Shown here: positions 31,208 to 43,514 of the stretch, piece by piece | Position numbering within the stretch: the first letter of the stretch is position 1 | Layout of the letters: each line of letters opens with the position of its first letter | DNA from: Aspidapion aeneum | Taxonomy: Eukaryota > Arthropoda > Insecta > Coleoptera > Brentidae | Length of the DNA: 64,000 nucleotides | Reading direction: 5' to 3' | NCBI GenBank assembly: GCA_963576565.1 | Contig: OY755046.1 | Coordinates: forward strand, 66,997,583-67,061,582 | Position numbers and translations under genes: made by a program | The notes under the pieces: generated by a model | The model's database searches: none | What the model was told of the DNA's origin: nothing | What the model saw: the letters and a program-made list of their open reading frames with translations, nothing else

Positions 31208-32090
31208 CGAGGGTGGATCAAATATAAACAAGCCTTTTAAACTAACTAACGAAAAAGTCATTCCAGATGAACGTGGCCGTTATAATTTTGGAGAAGGGAT
31301 GTTCAGCAGCATGTAGGCGGCTGGTAGTGCCGCGATGCTCATTTGGCCAGGAGCAATCGCAATGAGCGATAAGAAAGTACACAGCAGTGTTGCGCAAAGG
31401 ATAATCATTAAATTTCTTACACGCGAAAACGTAAAACCTGCTGAAATTCGATGCAGATGGCGAGCACAGTTCGGAAATAAGACGCTTTCGTGGCACCTGT
31501 AAAAACTTGGTGCAAAGAAATTAACGACGGCCGTGAGCGCGTCTACAAAGTCAGGCAAAGTTTTAGCGAGCGTTTTCTGGGACTGGAGAGGAGTTTTGTT
31601 GGTCGATTTTTTGCACGAGCGAATAACAATAGACGTGGCTGACTACTGCAACTTACTCGATCAGGTAAAGCTTGATTATCGCCAAAAGAGAAAAGCATAC
31701 ACCATCCAAGACGTGTTGCTCCTGCATCACAACGCTAGACCTGATACGGCAGCTTTAACACAGACCAAAATCAAAGAAATGCACTGGACCGTGCTGGAAT
31801 ACCTTCCACACAGTCCAGATTTGTCACCTTGCGATTTTCATATGTTTGTCCCACTCAAAGATTCACTGGGAGGCGAGCAATTTCAGACCAATAAAGAGGT
31901 GGAGGCATTCGTGCGCAACTGGTTAGATACCTGCCCAGCTTCCTTTTATGAAAACGGGATTAAGAAACTTTCAAACCGTTGGGAAAAGTGTATTAACAAA
32001 GGGGATGTGTAGAAAAAATGTCTGTTTTGTGTCATGTTTCTAAATAACTAGTTTATAAACAAAGGCTTGATTATATTTGATCAACCCTCG
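31208..32090 (+). mobile_element. Mariner element with internal deletion
   Basis: Inverted ends start CGAGGGTGGATCAAATATAA and finish ATATTTGATCAACCCTCG, about 28 bp with few mismatches. TA lies at each flank (31206-31207 and 32091-32092). At 883 bp it is about 0.4 kb shorter than a usual 1.3-kb mariner. Confidence 0.9.
31373..32012 (+). pseudogene. Mariner transposase, deleted and mutated
   Basis: The N-terminus reads MSDKKVHSSVAQRIIIKFL and a helix-turn-helix remnant, with a stop after LSWHL. The block carrying the first catalytic Asp is missing: sequence jumps to SGKVLASVFWDWRGVLLVDF. The second catalytic block reads LLHHNARPD where mariners have LLHDNARPH, so the Asp is lost. The third is SPDLSPCDFHMF, retained. 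The C-terminal half stays open to 32012. Loss of two catalytic positions means no activity. Confidence 0.85.
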
Positions 32091-32187
32091 TACAAAATGC
32101 AGTACGGTATATGTATGTTTTGTGATGTAAAGGTACACTCGCTCCCTTTATAAAATCATCTTATTGGAGCAGTGTGTGAAATAATAT

Positions 32188-32433
32188 CAACATATAAATT
32201 TTAGAAATCAGAAAGAAAAGATCTATAAAAATTTAAAAGAATATACAGGGTGTTCCAGTAAAAAAACCATCGACCTGTAAAATGTTGACATTTAGAATTT
32301 TTTTGTTGACATTTTGAGCCAAAGATTCGTAAACTTCGTAAAAAGTCATGAAACTTTTGTAGTTATTATATTTTGAGATCTATTAAAATTAACGTTTTAG
32401 ATATGGTGTAAAATTATACGGGAAAATCCTGTA
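32188..32433. repeat. CAGGGTG MITE and flank, unoccupied copy
   Basis: The MITE proper is 32246-32431, CAGGGTGTTCCAG to ATCCTG with TA at both sides. The preceding 58 bp (CAGAAAGAAAAGATCTATAA region) is also shared with the array at 35-37 kb. This copy lacks the foldback element that interrupts the array copies and so shows the site before insertion. Confidence 0.7.
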
Positions 32434-32743
32434 CACCAATTATTGCAGTGTGGCATTTTTTTGAGTGGATTTAATAAATTTTACAAAACAAACATAAATT
32501 TATCCAGTTGTGTGCAAATTTTGAAATCGGTCGCGTATGAAAGAGCAATTAAACAAAATGTATACTTTCTGTTTTCGAAAGCTGTGAAAATATGAGCTTT
32601 TTAAAATTCATACCCAATACTACGAACTGGACTTTTATTTTAAAATTTTAGGTTATATAAATAACAGGGTCTCAACAAAAAATTATTAATTATGGTGGTT
32701 CGAATATGGTGGCCGCCTATTTTTTTTATGTCATCTTAAAAGT

Positions 32744-33650
32744 AGCACTAGCATTTGACAAAGTATGGCATAAAGGCCTTAATTTCAAACTAAAACGGTT
32801 TCTGCCAAAAAAATATTCGGATATTTTGCAATTTTAGAGTAAAACAGGAAGACTCATACTCAAATTTAAGAGAAATTCAACCAGGCGTGACCCAGGGTAG
32901 CGTACTAGGCCCTTATCTATACTTATTATTCACTTGCGACATCCCAAAGCCAGAAAATTGTCAGCAACATTTGCCGATGATACTGGTTTATTGACGGTAG
33001 AAAAATCTATTGAAAAATGCATAGAAAAACTTCAGGATGCAGTCACCGAAGTTCACAGTTGGACCACAAAGTGACGAATAAAATTAAATGAAACCAAATC
33101 AATTCATGTTGATTTTACAAACAAAAATATAAATCACATACAAATAACAATTAACAACATTCCCGTACCATATTCAAATCAGGCAAAATATCTAGGTATG
33201 ACACTTGATGCCAAATTGCGCTGGAAAGCACATGTTAAGAAAAAAAAAGAAGAACTTGCGTTAAGGTATAGAAAAATGAACTGGCTAATTGGAAGGAAGT
33301 CCAATTTAACAATTCATAATAAGTTACTGCTTTACAGATAAATACTGAAACCAGTATGGACATATGGTATTCAACTATGGGGTTATGCTAAAGAAAGTAA
33401 CATTCTAGTTTCACAGAGATTTCAAAATAAAGTATTAAGAAAAATTGTGAATGCACCTTGGTACGTTCGAAATAGTGATCTTCATCGAGATCTAAAAATC
33501 GAAACTGTAGCAGAGGCTATAAAAAAGTACGCAAAAAACCATGAAGATAGACTCCATCGGCATGTGAATGTGGAAGCAATTCAGCTTCTAGACAAAACTA
33601 TGCTAGTTCGAAAACTAAAAAGAGTGAAGCCGTTTGAGCTAGTAAACTAA
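32744..33650 (+). pseudogene. Jockey reverse transcriptase, broken copy
   Basis: The sequence includes the palm region with LAFDKVWHKGL, a frameshifted VTQGSVLGP region, and the catalytic box as TFADDTGLL. The same C-terminal part as the 17.7-kb copy follows (WRIKLN, AKYLGMTLDAKLRWKAHV, NAPWYVRNSDLHRDL). Stops include TGA in place of Trp just before RIKLN and TAA in LLYR*ILKP, plus shifts upstream. It is not functional, but it belongs to the same subfamily and supplies 5' sequence the other copy lacks. Confidence 0.85.
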
Positions 33651-33858
33651 GTGAATTACATAAAACAAAATAATGCTATAAACACAACACAATTGTGAGT
33701 TACAGACCAACCAAAGCGGGGAGAACTGTTGAGTGAACTCTAAGTTTAAATCTGACTTTTCTAGTAAATTAAGTTAAAACAAAATTGCTAATTAGTCTTA
33801 CTGACTAGATTGTAATACAATAAACACAGTGTGTTTGACAAATAAAAAAAAACAAAAA
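32744..33858 (+). mobile_element. 5'-truncated Jockey LINE, copy 2, with TSD
   Basis: Flanked by the 11-bp duplication ATCTTAAAAGT (32733-32743 and 33859-33869), with a short A-rich tail. It is about 300 bp longer at the 5' side than the copy at 17.7 kb and shares its 3' UTR. Confidence 0.9.
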
Positions 33859-33879
33859 ATCTTAAAAGTGCTTAAAAGT

Positions 33880-36800
33880 GCTTAACCTCGTCTGGAAAGT
33901 CTAAAACTTTAGCTCAAAAAGACTACCCACACTATTCGGCTATGGTCAAAAAGACCACGCAGATTGTTCGTGTATTATGATGACGTCATTATCTTCTCAT
34001 TTTAAGCTAGAACATAGATATATCTACTACTAGTATGAAGGTAATTCTGTATGAGGAGGAGTGTGGGCGGTCTTTTTGAGCATGGACAATAGTATGAGTG
34101 GTTTTTTTTGACCTTGAGATGACAATGTAAAGTTATGTGATCCTTTGTCTTTTGTGTGCAGGCGCGAGTGGGTCTTTGTCTTTTGTATGTGGAGGCGAAT
34201 AGTGTGGGTGGTCTTTTTGATCTTGATATGATATCGCATAGTTGCGAAGGACATTATCCTTTGTGTGCAGAAGCGAACAGTGTGGGTGGTCACACTATTG
34301 GCCTATGTTCAAAAAGACTCACACACTTCCTCATACAAAATTACTTGCATACTATTGGCCTATGCTCAAAAAGACTACCCACACTATTCGGCTATGGTCA
34401 AAAAGACCACGCAGATTGTTCGTGTATTATGATGACGTCATTATTTTCTCATTTTATTATGAAGGTAATTCTGTATGAGGAGGAGTGTGGGCGGTCTTTT
34501 TGAGTATGGACAATAGTATGAGTGGTTTTTTTGACCTTGAGATGACAATGTAAAGTTATGTGATCCTTTGTCTTTTGTGTGCAGGCGCTAGTGGGTCTTT
34601 GTCTTTTGTATGTGGAGGCGAATAGTGTGGGTGGTTTTTTTGATCTTTATATAATATCGCATAGTTGCAAAGGCCATTATCCTTTGTGTGCAGAAGTGAA
34701 CAGTGTGGGTGGTCACACTAATGGCCTATGTTCAAAATGACTCACACACTTCCTCATACAAAATTACCTGCATACTATTGGCCTATGCTCAAAAAGACTA
34801 CCCACACTATTCGGCTATAGTCAAAAAGACCACGCAGATTGTTCGTGTATTATGATGACGTCATTACCTTCTCATTTTGAGCTGGAACATACATTTATAT
34901 CTACTACTTATCATATTTTGATATCTATTCAAATAAACGTTTTAGATATGGTGTAAAAATATACGGGAAAACCCTGTACGTGGTTAAAGGATAAAAATCT
35001 TATATCTCAGCTAAACACACACCAGCAAGAGGTTCATAAAAATGTCCTCAAAGTTTCTGTAAGCGCGTTTTTATTGCGCGCTTTTTCTAACATATATATT
35101 TTTGAAATCAGAAAGAAAAAATCTATAAAATTCTAACATAATATACAGGGTTCCATTAAAAAAACCATCTACCTGTCAAATTTTGACATTTAGAATTTTT
35201 TTTCGTAAAAAATTTGGATTTATCGTAGTAGTACATATATGTATGTTCCAGCTCAAAATGAGGTGGTAAGGACGTCATCATAATAGGCGAACAGTCTGGG
35301 TGGCATTTTTGACTATAGCTGAATAGTGTGGTTAGTCTTTTTGAGTATAGGCCAATAGTATGAAGTTAATTTTGTGTGAGGAGGAGTGTGGGCGGTCTTT
35401 TTAAGAAAAAGGCCAATAGTGGTTCTTTGATCTTAATATGACAATGTAAAGTTATGTGAGCTTTTGCCTTTTGTGTGCAGGCGCGAGTGGGTCTTTGTAT
35501 TTTGTATGTGGTGGCGAATAGTGTGGGTGGTCTTCTTGATCTTTATATAATATCGCATAGTTGCGAAGGCCATTATCCTTTGTGTGCTGAAGCGAAGAGT
35601 GTGGGTGATCACACAATTGGCCTATGTTCAAAAAGACTCACTCACACTCATCCTCATACAAAATTACCTGCATACTATTGGCCTATGCTCAAAAAGACTA
35701 CCCACACTATTCGGCTATAGTCAAAAAGACCACGCAGATTGTTCGTGTATTATGATGACGTCATTACCTTCTCATTTTGAGCTGGAACATACATTTATAT
35801 CTACTACTTATCATATTTTGATATCTATTCAAATAAACGTTTTAGATATGGTGTAAAAATATACGGGAAAACCCTGTACGTGGTTAAAGGATAAAAATCT
35901 TATATCTCAGCTAAACACACACCAGCAAGAGGTTCATAAAAATGTCCTCAAAGTTTCTGTAAGCGCGTTTTTATTGCGCGCTTTTTCTAACATATATATT
36001 TTTGAAATCAGAAAGAAAAAATCTATAAAATTCTAACATAATATACAGGGTTCCATTAAAAAAACCATCTACCTGTCAAATTTTGACATTTAGAATTTTT
36101 TTTCGTAAAAAATTTGGATTTATCGTAGTAGTACATATATGTATGTTCCAGCTCAAAATGAGGTGGTAAGGACGTGATCATAATAGGCGAACAGTCTGGG
36201 TGGCATTTTTGACTATAGCTGAATAGTGTGGTTAGTCTTTTTGAGTATAGGCCAATAGTATGAAGTTAATTTTGTGTGAGGAGGAGTGTGGGCGGTCTTT
36301 TTAAGAAAAAGGCCAATAGTGGTTCTTTGATCTTAATATGACAATGTAAAGTTATGTGAGCTTTTGCCTTTTGTGTGCAGGCGCGAGTGGGTCTTTGTAT
36401 TTTGTATGTGGTGGCGAATAGTGTGGGTGGTCTTCTTGATCTTTATATAATATCGCATAGTTGCGAAGGCCATTATCCTTTGTGTGCTGAAGCGAAGAGT
36501 GTGGGTGGTCACACAATTGGCCTATGTTCAAAAAGACTCACTCACACTCATCCTCATACAAAATTACCTGCATACTATTGGCCTATGCTCAAAAAGAGTA
36601 CCCACACTATTCGGCTATAGTCAAAAAGACCACGCAGATTGTTCGTGTATTATGATGACGTCATTACCTTCTCATTTTGAGCTGGAACCTAGATACAGTC
36701 GAACCTCTATAACTCGAACTCAAAGGGACAACCAAAACAGTTCGAGTTATGGAGAGTTCGAGTTATAGAAATTCGAATTAAACTGGTTAAAATACATATA

Positions 36801-37790
36801 AAAAGAGCAGGGACCACTTAAAAGGTTCGAGTTATAGAGAGGTTCGAGTTATAGAGGTTCGAGTTAGAGAGGTTCGACTGTATATCTACTACTTATCATA
36901 TTTTGATATCTATTCAAATAAACGTTTTAGATATGGTGTAAAAATATACGGGAAAACCCTGTACGTGGTTAAAGGATAAAAATCTTATATCTCAGCTAAA
37001 CACACACCAGCAAGAGGTTCATAAAAATGTCCTCAAAGGAGTAAGCGCGATTTTATTGCACGCTTTTTCTAACATATATATTTTTGAAATCAGAAAGAAA
37101 AAATCTATATAATTCTAACATAATATACAGGGTTCCATTAAAAAAAACCATCTACGTGTCAAATTTTGACATTTAGAATTTTTTTTCCAGCACAAAATGA
37201 GGAGGTAAGGTCGTCATCATAATAGGCGAACAGTCTGGGTGGCCTTTTTGACTATAGCCGAATAGTGTGGTTAGTCTTTTTGAGTATAGGCCAATAGTGG
37301 TTTTTTGATCTTTTGTGTGCAGGCGCGAGTGGGTCTTTGTCTTTTGTATATGGAGGCAAATAGTGTGGGTGGTCTTTTTGATCTTTATATGATATCGCAT
37401 AGTTGCGAAGGCCATTATCCTTTGTGTGCAGAAGCGAACAGTGTGGGTGGTCACACTCTTGACTCATGTTCAAAAAGACTCACTCACACTCCTCCTCATA
37501 CAAAATGACCTGCATACTATTGGCCTATGTTCAAAAAGACTACCCACGACGTCATTACCTCGTCATTTTGAGCTGGAACATACATATATCTACTACTTAT
37601 CATATTTTGATATCTATTCAAATAAACGTTTTAGATATGGTGTAAAAATATACGGGAAAACCCTGTACGTGGTTAAAGGATAAAAATCTTATATCTCAGC
37701 TAAACACACACCAGCAAGACGTTCATAAAAATGTCCTCAAAGTTTCTATAAGCGCGTTTTTATTTCTCGCTTTTTCCAACACCGCGCACC
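33880..37790. repeat. Array of foldback elements, with a 900-bp tandem duplication
   Basis: The base unit is a foldback whose arms carry CTTTTTGA(A/G)CATAGGCCAATAGT-type sequence and TATGAGGAGGAGTGTGGGCG in opposite orientations. Arms run to about 200 bp. Units start near 34035, 34459, 35361 and 36261, with a shortened one near 37.28 kb. From 34.86 kb the foldback lies within a CAGGGTT...AACCCTG MITE and a shared spacer. This composite repeats with exactly 900-bp spacing (34861, 35761, 36661). The first two units differ at only about three positions. Short frames here (GLCSKRL-like) are by-products of the repeats, not genes. Confidence 0.85.
36696..36880. mobile_element. Pogo/Tigger-type MITE, CGAACCTCTATAACTCGAAC family, copy 2
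   Basis: The ends are CAGTCGAACCTCTATAACTC and GAGAGGTTCGACTG, with TA at each side. The two neighbouring 900-bp units lack it, so it inserted after (or escaped) the duplication. A homologous copy is at 10597-10773. Confidence 0.9.
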
Positions 37791-37954
37791 GTATGAATAT
37801 AATTTTCCAATTTATTCCGAATTGCATCGCATTGATCCAGTCGCGTTCCAATATTCTTTTTTTATTGCAAAAATCGTGTAGATATATCCATAGGCGCATA
37901 CAAGAAGGGAGTTGGAGGCTTGAGCCCCCTTTAAGAATCTGAAAATAGTTTTTA
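37791..37954. other. Short unassigned spacer
   Basis: Sequence between the array and the next element. No feature recognised. Confidence 0.3.
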
Positions 37955-38410
37955 CAGTGAAACCTCCTATAAGCGGACACTCACGGTTTCGTTGATTTTG
38001 TCCGCTTATTGGAGGTGTCCGCTTATGAGAGAGAACTGCGAAATTTTAATATATATTTATTAACAATTTCCGCTGCTTGAGTTTTTCCGATATTAAAATT
38101 TTCAGCGATCTTTCGTTTCGCTGATAGATGTTCCTTCTCCGAAACCTTAACTTCCATTTTTTCACGTAAACTAATAAGTTTTTACTAGGCGCCATTTCAA
38201 AGAGATCTATTACTATCCTCCTGAACCGTGAAAATAAAACACAGCAGTCCCGCCGAATAAAATATGTTGTAAATACGACAGAAGTATTTAGTCTCCGCAT
38301 TAAAACGGAAAGAGGTAATTCCCCGGCTGCAGTTATTGCCAACATACTACATAATATTTATGCCCATGTCGTACAGCGCTCCGTTCCGTTGTCAGAAGTT
38401 TTTGTACAAT
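37955..38410 (-). mobile_element. Pogo/Tigger-like element, truncated copy
   Basis: The left end is CAGTGAAACCTCCTATAAGC after TA, followed by GGACACTCACGG and an inverted GTGTCCGCTTATGAG. It matches 52148-52560 closely. The right terminus (GGTTTTACTG in the other copy) is absent. On the minus strand, shortly after MAPSKNLLVYVKK, a shifted frame gives KIAENFNIGKTQAAEIVNKY. This resembles the CENP-B/pogo helix-turn-helix. No catalytic domain remains. Confidence 0.7.
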
Positions 38411-38957
38411 ATTTACTTTTAACGCCTCCTATTACAGCTATTAACTAGCTTATTTTTACTGAAAAAAAAAAGTTTCCCAGCCGACATAAAATAATTCTTA
38501 TTATATGAGACCTCAAAAATAAATATCACACTAAAACTAAAGGAAATTAAATAATTTTTATAAAAAAATGTGAGAAAAGTGAATTTATACAAAATCCTAA
38601 AGAGAAAAAAGCAATTTTGAGAAACCGAAAAAGGTTAGAATTCTAAAATGAAACCCCTCACATATGAAAATTAAACTCCTAATAGCCCCCTAAACTGTCC
38701 TAATCTAAGCTGCAAGGCGGGAATAAATACTAAATATGCCACCCCTAATGCCCTTTAAGGGCGGAAATTAAGTTGCTGCGATACTGAATCGTCAAAACAA
38801 GGTATTACAAAACAATCATACAACGTTTGATTTAAAAGATTTACTAAACTTTAAGGGATGGTGAGGAAAGTCAAAAGTAGACAAAAAGTTCAAATAACTA
38901 TTGGTCAAACCATTGTTCTTTCCAAATTGTATCATTTCTCAAGTTTGAAGAGTGGGT
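38411..38957. other. Unassigned spacer
   Basis: No feature recognised in this AT-rich stretch. Confidence 0.35.
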
Positions 38958-39173
38958 GAAATTTAAGAATAATTTTGTGATTCTGCTGTACATGTTTTTC
39001 AAGCTTCCTGCCTCAAAGCGGTCTAGGGTTTTCTGACACCAATTTACCCTAGCTTCTTTTTGTTCTTCGGTTAACAGATCCACCGGGAAACTAATTTTCT
39101 TACTCCTAATTCTGTATGCAAATATTTTTGAATTGAGGTCCTTGATATCTACAATAAACCCTCAATCTCGCTC
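38958..39173 (-). pseudogene. Mariner transposase fragment
   Basis: The minus strand encodes LGVRKLVSRWI, a frameshift, then LLTEEQKEARVNWCQKTLDR and FEAGSL. This is the same family as the pseudogene at 59.67-62.5 kb. Only about 70 codons remain, from the helix-turn-helix to just before the first catalytic Asp. Confidence 0.75.
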
Positions 39174-39425
39174 AGGGCTATCAAAACGAACAGGCCACGA
39201 TCCTCCACTTTGGTGACGTCACATCGGGGGCTCATTTTTGTTTGATGGTCAAATCACGACACAGCTGATTGTCTTTTAAATATTGAAGTTGAAATGACGG
39301 TTCATGAATATTTGATTTTTTTTTTAAATAAAGCCGGTTTTGAGATTGTTTTTACTATATTCTTGCAGAACAATTTTTTTTAATGTAGAGTAATCCTTAA
39401 TTTTGCAGAGCCGCTGCATTACCTT
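39174..39425 (+). mobile_element. GGGCTATC family element, truncated copy
   Basis: It begins AGGGCTATCAAAACG, then GGCCACGATCCTCCACTTTG and GTGACGTCACATC. It covers the first 250 bp of the family seen at 44.7-46.6 kb, then stops. It abuts the mariner fragment directly. Confidence 0.75.
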
Positions 39426-39984
39426 ACATCAAAATTATATCGCCTTGTTGAAGTTTACACTTCTGCCGTGTGGTCTTAAGCACATCAAATTTTCTTATAT
39501 AAAAAAATACAGCTGATTCGAATGACAAATGACAGACAAATGAATCAGGAATTGCTCACCGGCTGCGAGAGTCAGTGAGTTTTGGTGGCATCGACTGGTG
39601 GATCGGTGGAATGCGTCGGAACTACCAAAACCTGATGGATTTTATCGACGTTTCACCGATACATTTAGGAACCCTATTGTTCTCATCGATGAGCTCATCA
39701 GTGAATATAGAGACGCTTTCCAGTCAAAAAATAGAAATGACTTGAAAATGTAATACCTTGTTAAACTTTGTTGTACTTTATCGTTCTAGGCTAATACAAG
39801 GACGCAGACCGCCCTTAATAATTGCTAAAATTAGCCAAATTAGTCTTCTAAAAGCTCAGAGGAGAAAAATGGTGATTGGAGAATAATCGCTCAGCTCTGG
39901 GGGTGTTTTAAATGAAAATTTACGTGCCTACCTTTCCACTACTTGATTGGAAAAAAATACAGGGTCCCAGTGCCCTTTATTAAT
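39426..39984. other. Spacer with hAT-derived scrap and unrecognised coding-like stretch
   Basis: About 39440-39495 (CCTTGTTGAAGTTTACACTT and GTGTGGTCTTAAGCAC) matches the hAT element at 43.84 kb. About 39550-39750 can be read as about 60 codons (FWWHRLVDRWNASELPKPDG region) with no recognised family. The rest is unassigned. Confidence 0.35.
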
Positions 39985-40060
39985 TCTTAAGAGCCACAAT
40001 AGACCCACTGGTGGTCGCAGTGGAACGGCTGCAAGGCCCACTTACATATGAATCATTAAC
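39985..40060 (+). repeat. LINE 3' tail fragment
   Basis: AGAGCCACAATAGACCCACT and GTGGTCGCAGTGGAA match the 3' end of the RNase H LINE at 48.18-48.26 kb. Confidence 0.65.
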
Positions 40061-40094
40061 ATTAATACATTACATTACATTAATAATTATGATG

Positions 40095-40510
40095 GAAGAA
40101 GGCATATGATAGTACACCACTAAATCTACTTTGGAAAGCGTTGGAAAAGACAAACGTAAGCGTACAACTAATTAAGGCCATCAAAGAGTTATACCGCAAT
40201 AGTAAGGTAAAAGTTAAAATAAAAGCAAAACTAACTAAAGGCTTTCAAGTAAATAAAGGTCTTAAACAAGGTTGCTGTATCTCGCATACGCTCTTCAAGA
40301 TATACTTGGAACAAGTCCTTAAAGTATGAAAGAGAAAATGCCAAAACATGGGAATTCCGTTGGACGAAACCACCTTGTATACTTTATGTTTCGCCGATGA
40401 TCAGATAGTAGTGGCTCAGGATTATGACGACCTCGAATATATGACACGAAAACTAATAGAAGAGTACAATAAGTGGGGACTAGAGGTTAATATCAGTAAG
40501 AGAGACTAAA
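40095..40510 (+). pseudogene. RTE-type LINE RT fragment
   Basis: Readable RT blocks are KKAYDSTPLNLLW, LEKTNVSVQLIKAIKELYRN, GLKQGCCISHTLFKIYLEQV, LCFADDQIVVAQ and YMTRKLIEEYNKWGLEVN. The FADD box is intact. One Trp codon is TGA (at about 40327, in LKV*KRKC), which stops the frame. It is cut off at both ends. The closest relative in the window is at 59.72 kb. Confidence 0.8.
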
Positions 40511-40537
40511 ATAAATGGATCCATGATGGATCTAATA

Positions 40538-40992
40538 CCTTCCTAGCCCATTAGCACACTCCACGTTATATCAAACTTGAAAACAGTTTTTTGTAAATAT
40601 CTCCGAAATAAAAGCTCCTACGAACTTTTTGGTTATAACAAATTTTAAAAAAAAACGCGCGCTACTTTATTCCGAAAACCGTAAAAGGTTAGCATTTTTT
40701 AAACTTTTTAACTGTCAAAAAAGTGTCATTAGCATTGATGAATTTTGACTAAAATCTAATCAGCTCGTTGCAGTATTAAGTACTATTTTACAGCTGTTTA
40801 GGAGCTGTCGCGTTACGGACAGATATAAATACACCCACACACACACACACACACAGACAGACAGACATCACGACGATATTGCTAGAGTAGGTCAAAATAC
40901 ACCCAAATAAAACATTTTCGGTGTTATCTCAAAAAAAAATTTTCGTCGAAAACAATACCTTCTCTAGCCATTTGCTGTGCGGGCTAGGAATG
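40538..40992. repeat. TTCCTAGCCC repeat with CA/GACA microsatellite
   Basis: The ends carry TTCCTAGCCC and its inverse GGGCTAGGAA. Inside are AAACAGTTTTTTGTAAATAT, a (CA)n run followed by GACA units at about 40.84-40.87 kb, and a T-rich tail. The first 90 bp match 8958-9047. This could be a short TIR element or a LINE/SINE tail. Confidence 0.4.
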
Positions 40993-43304
40993 TAAAAATT
41001 AAATTAGTTTTCTATTAGGGCCATGTGAAACCAAGAAAGTAAGACTCTTTCACTTCCACAATACTCCATTTATTTCAATCTTATAAAAAAATCTTAAAAT
41101 AAATGTGTTTTAAAAAAGAAAAGTATGAAAAAAATGAGTAATGACTCGTAAAAAAGAATTCCATTTTTTCTCGTTTTTCTTTTACGCGCCTTTTTTGTTG
41201 AAATTGCGATTTTTCGCTGACCTGCTATGGATTTTGATTAGATTTTTTTTATCGTAGAATAACAAGAATATTTACTAATGGTTAAGCTTGTTACCAATAT
41301 AATAAATTGAGTTCTTCCAGCCTCAATCTATCTTTGCTTTTTTCTAACTGACATTGTCTGCCTTTAGATTAGGTACCCAGGGAGGAGGCTTGAGGGGTGC
41401 AATGGAGGCCCATCCAATGACGCAGGTGAAGTGCTGCTAAGACTAAATATAATAATCTAAAAACATATCGCGAGAATGTCATGACAACGTCGCATGCTTT
41501 CGCAGGGCAAAGACTTAGGTGTTTGAACCTTTGTCCATCAATGAAATAGTGTCCGGTCACAGTAAACGGATCGGTTAGGTCGCCTGGGTTTCTTGGTGAT
41601 CTGTGTGTCGGCGTATTGTTTACATTCGGTTCTGATTCGGTTTTTATTTTAATTATTCTGCATAATGTTCCCTGTGTACGATGCAGTGTGTGTTTTACTG
41701 GAAAAACCGTTTTCGAGGTGGTGAACTCTGAAAAGCAGTCCTCTATATTAAACGTGCATAAACTGGATAAAGGTTAAAGACAAAGTGTACATTCGACATT
41801 TTAAAGAAGGATAGACGAATTGTAATAGCATCATCGCGAACCTAAAAAATGGGGTAGGGAAGGGAAATTCTGCATCATCTATTACGAAAGTCACGAGCCA
41901 CAACTGTCTCCCTAAAATACTAAACAAATGTTATTTGCCCCCAATGGCGGCTGGTCACGTTATAAATTGGGGGGGAGGGGGGGGCAGAAACTTATATTGC
42001 ATGGAAAAGCAGATAAAAAACTTACCTAAACAATTTTATTTTAGCATACAACAAACAAGCAGCTCCTTGGTGTAGTTTTTAGTTTATTTGTTTATAGATA
42101 AAGTCTATTCGCCCATCTTTTACATGCTCAATGTGCTCGGATTAGCACCAGTTTCAGACTAATCATGGCCCTGTAGTCCAACCTCAAAAATCCCACAGAA
42201 TTTTAAACAGTCTATTAACCTACTAAGTATATGTCTATTTTTTGCCACATTTTCATTATGTTTGGTAATGTTTTGCTTATAGGCACTATTCAATTGGCAC
42301 CTAATATCAGACTTGCCTAGCGTAGAAAATTCTATGTGGTTATTTAAATAAGTAGCACTTACTTTGTGTCCAACTTTTCACTAAAATGCTTGATATTACA
42401 CATTTTCTTTATCCACCCACGCAGGACCACTTAATGGATTGTTTATAATAAGACAAATAAAGCAAAAAAAAGCATTTTGTTTTTCACAACCGCACAACCA
42501 GTTTTCAGCATCGTATAATTTTTTATTATTTGCACTAAAAATTTGGTTAATTTTTAGGATTTTTAGGTCCGGCCTATGTGGCTCTAAAGATTTTATTTGT
42601 AATCGAAGTTCATATGTCAACGTATTTTAATTTGCACAGTTAATTATATAATCGACTGTATTTATTTTCATTTTGAAAACAAACAATGGACAGGCGACCC
42701 GCAAGGATTTTAACTACTGACACTGACGTACCCCAAATCAAAACAAACTTATACGTCTGCATTAATAGAACTGGCAACACATAAGAAGGGCAACGAACGG
42801 TTTGGCACGATGCATATGGCCGACGTGAACTAAAACAAACATTCCTGCCGCCCCCGCGCGAGAAGAGCCACCCATACACCGCTGAAAAACAGGTGAAATT
42901 AAAATCTTGCCCCGCGCGGTGCTGCCGGCTTGTAATTATTTACACAAAAAAGTTCACCCAGTTAACCACAGACTAAAAAAAAGAACTAGACATGTCGTAA
43001 GGAAAGATTTAACTTTTTTTAAATAAATCAATTAAAAATGCTGGTTGTTGTCTGGTTTTGGAAGGGCACTGCCCCTGTTGCCCTCCCTGTAGCACCCCCC
43101 ACGTTTCAAAAAAAATTAGGCACCTCCCTCCCGAAAAAATGACAGACCTCCCCCCCCCCCGAAAAAAAGTTCCAGGTACTTCCGTGATTAAATATATTAC
43201 ATTTTGTTTAAAATTTCGATTTCAATAGATAGGTATTTAATACGCTTCGGCAATTTTATATGAGGCTTCATAGCGAAAATGGCTACCTTCAACTCAGCTA
43301 CCTC
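40993..43304. other. Large unassigned stretch
   Basis: No gene could be supported. 41.94-41.99 kb has a CAATGGCGGCTGG start followed by a long G run, like the left end of a hAT element, but no matching right end was found. A 63-codon minus-strand frame at 41.37-41.56 kb (TGHYFIDGQRFKHLSLCPAK) faintly resembles LINE C-termini. 43.08-43.17 kb is C-rich. Confidence 0.35.
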
Positions 43305-43514
43305 GTTATAGTTAGGGTTACCAGACGTCCGGATTAATCCGGACATGTCCGGATTTTTACTACGTCCGTGTGGGTCCGGGCGGATTTTTCATAAACGCCC
43401 GGATTTTAAAGTAACCGCCTTTATAAACATCAAATAATGCAAAATAAACTAGTTTCAAAAAATGTAATTAAACAATAATCGTCGATAAATTTATCAGTGT
43501 GAATTCATCTTTAA

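Noticed and set aside
35040..35090. GC-rich hairpin followed by T run (GCGCGTTTTTATTGCGCGC) as a terminator
   Set aside because: It is part of the spacer repeated in the array in a eukaryotic context; bacterial-type termination does not apply.
34030..37683. Many 60-115-codon frames with GLCSKRL or SKDHPH-like repeats
   Set aside because: They follow the inverted and tandem copies of the foldback array on both strands and show no protein family.
41369..41560. Possible LINE C-terminus (TGHYFIDGQRFKHLSLCPAK)
   Set aside because: Only a faint resemblance in one short frame, with no adjoining RT or RNase H sequence.
41943..43175. Possible hAT element starting CAATGGCGGCTGG
   Set aside because: No inverted right end and no 8-bp duplication could be found.
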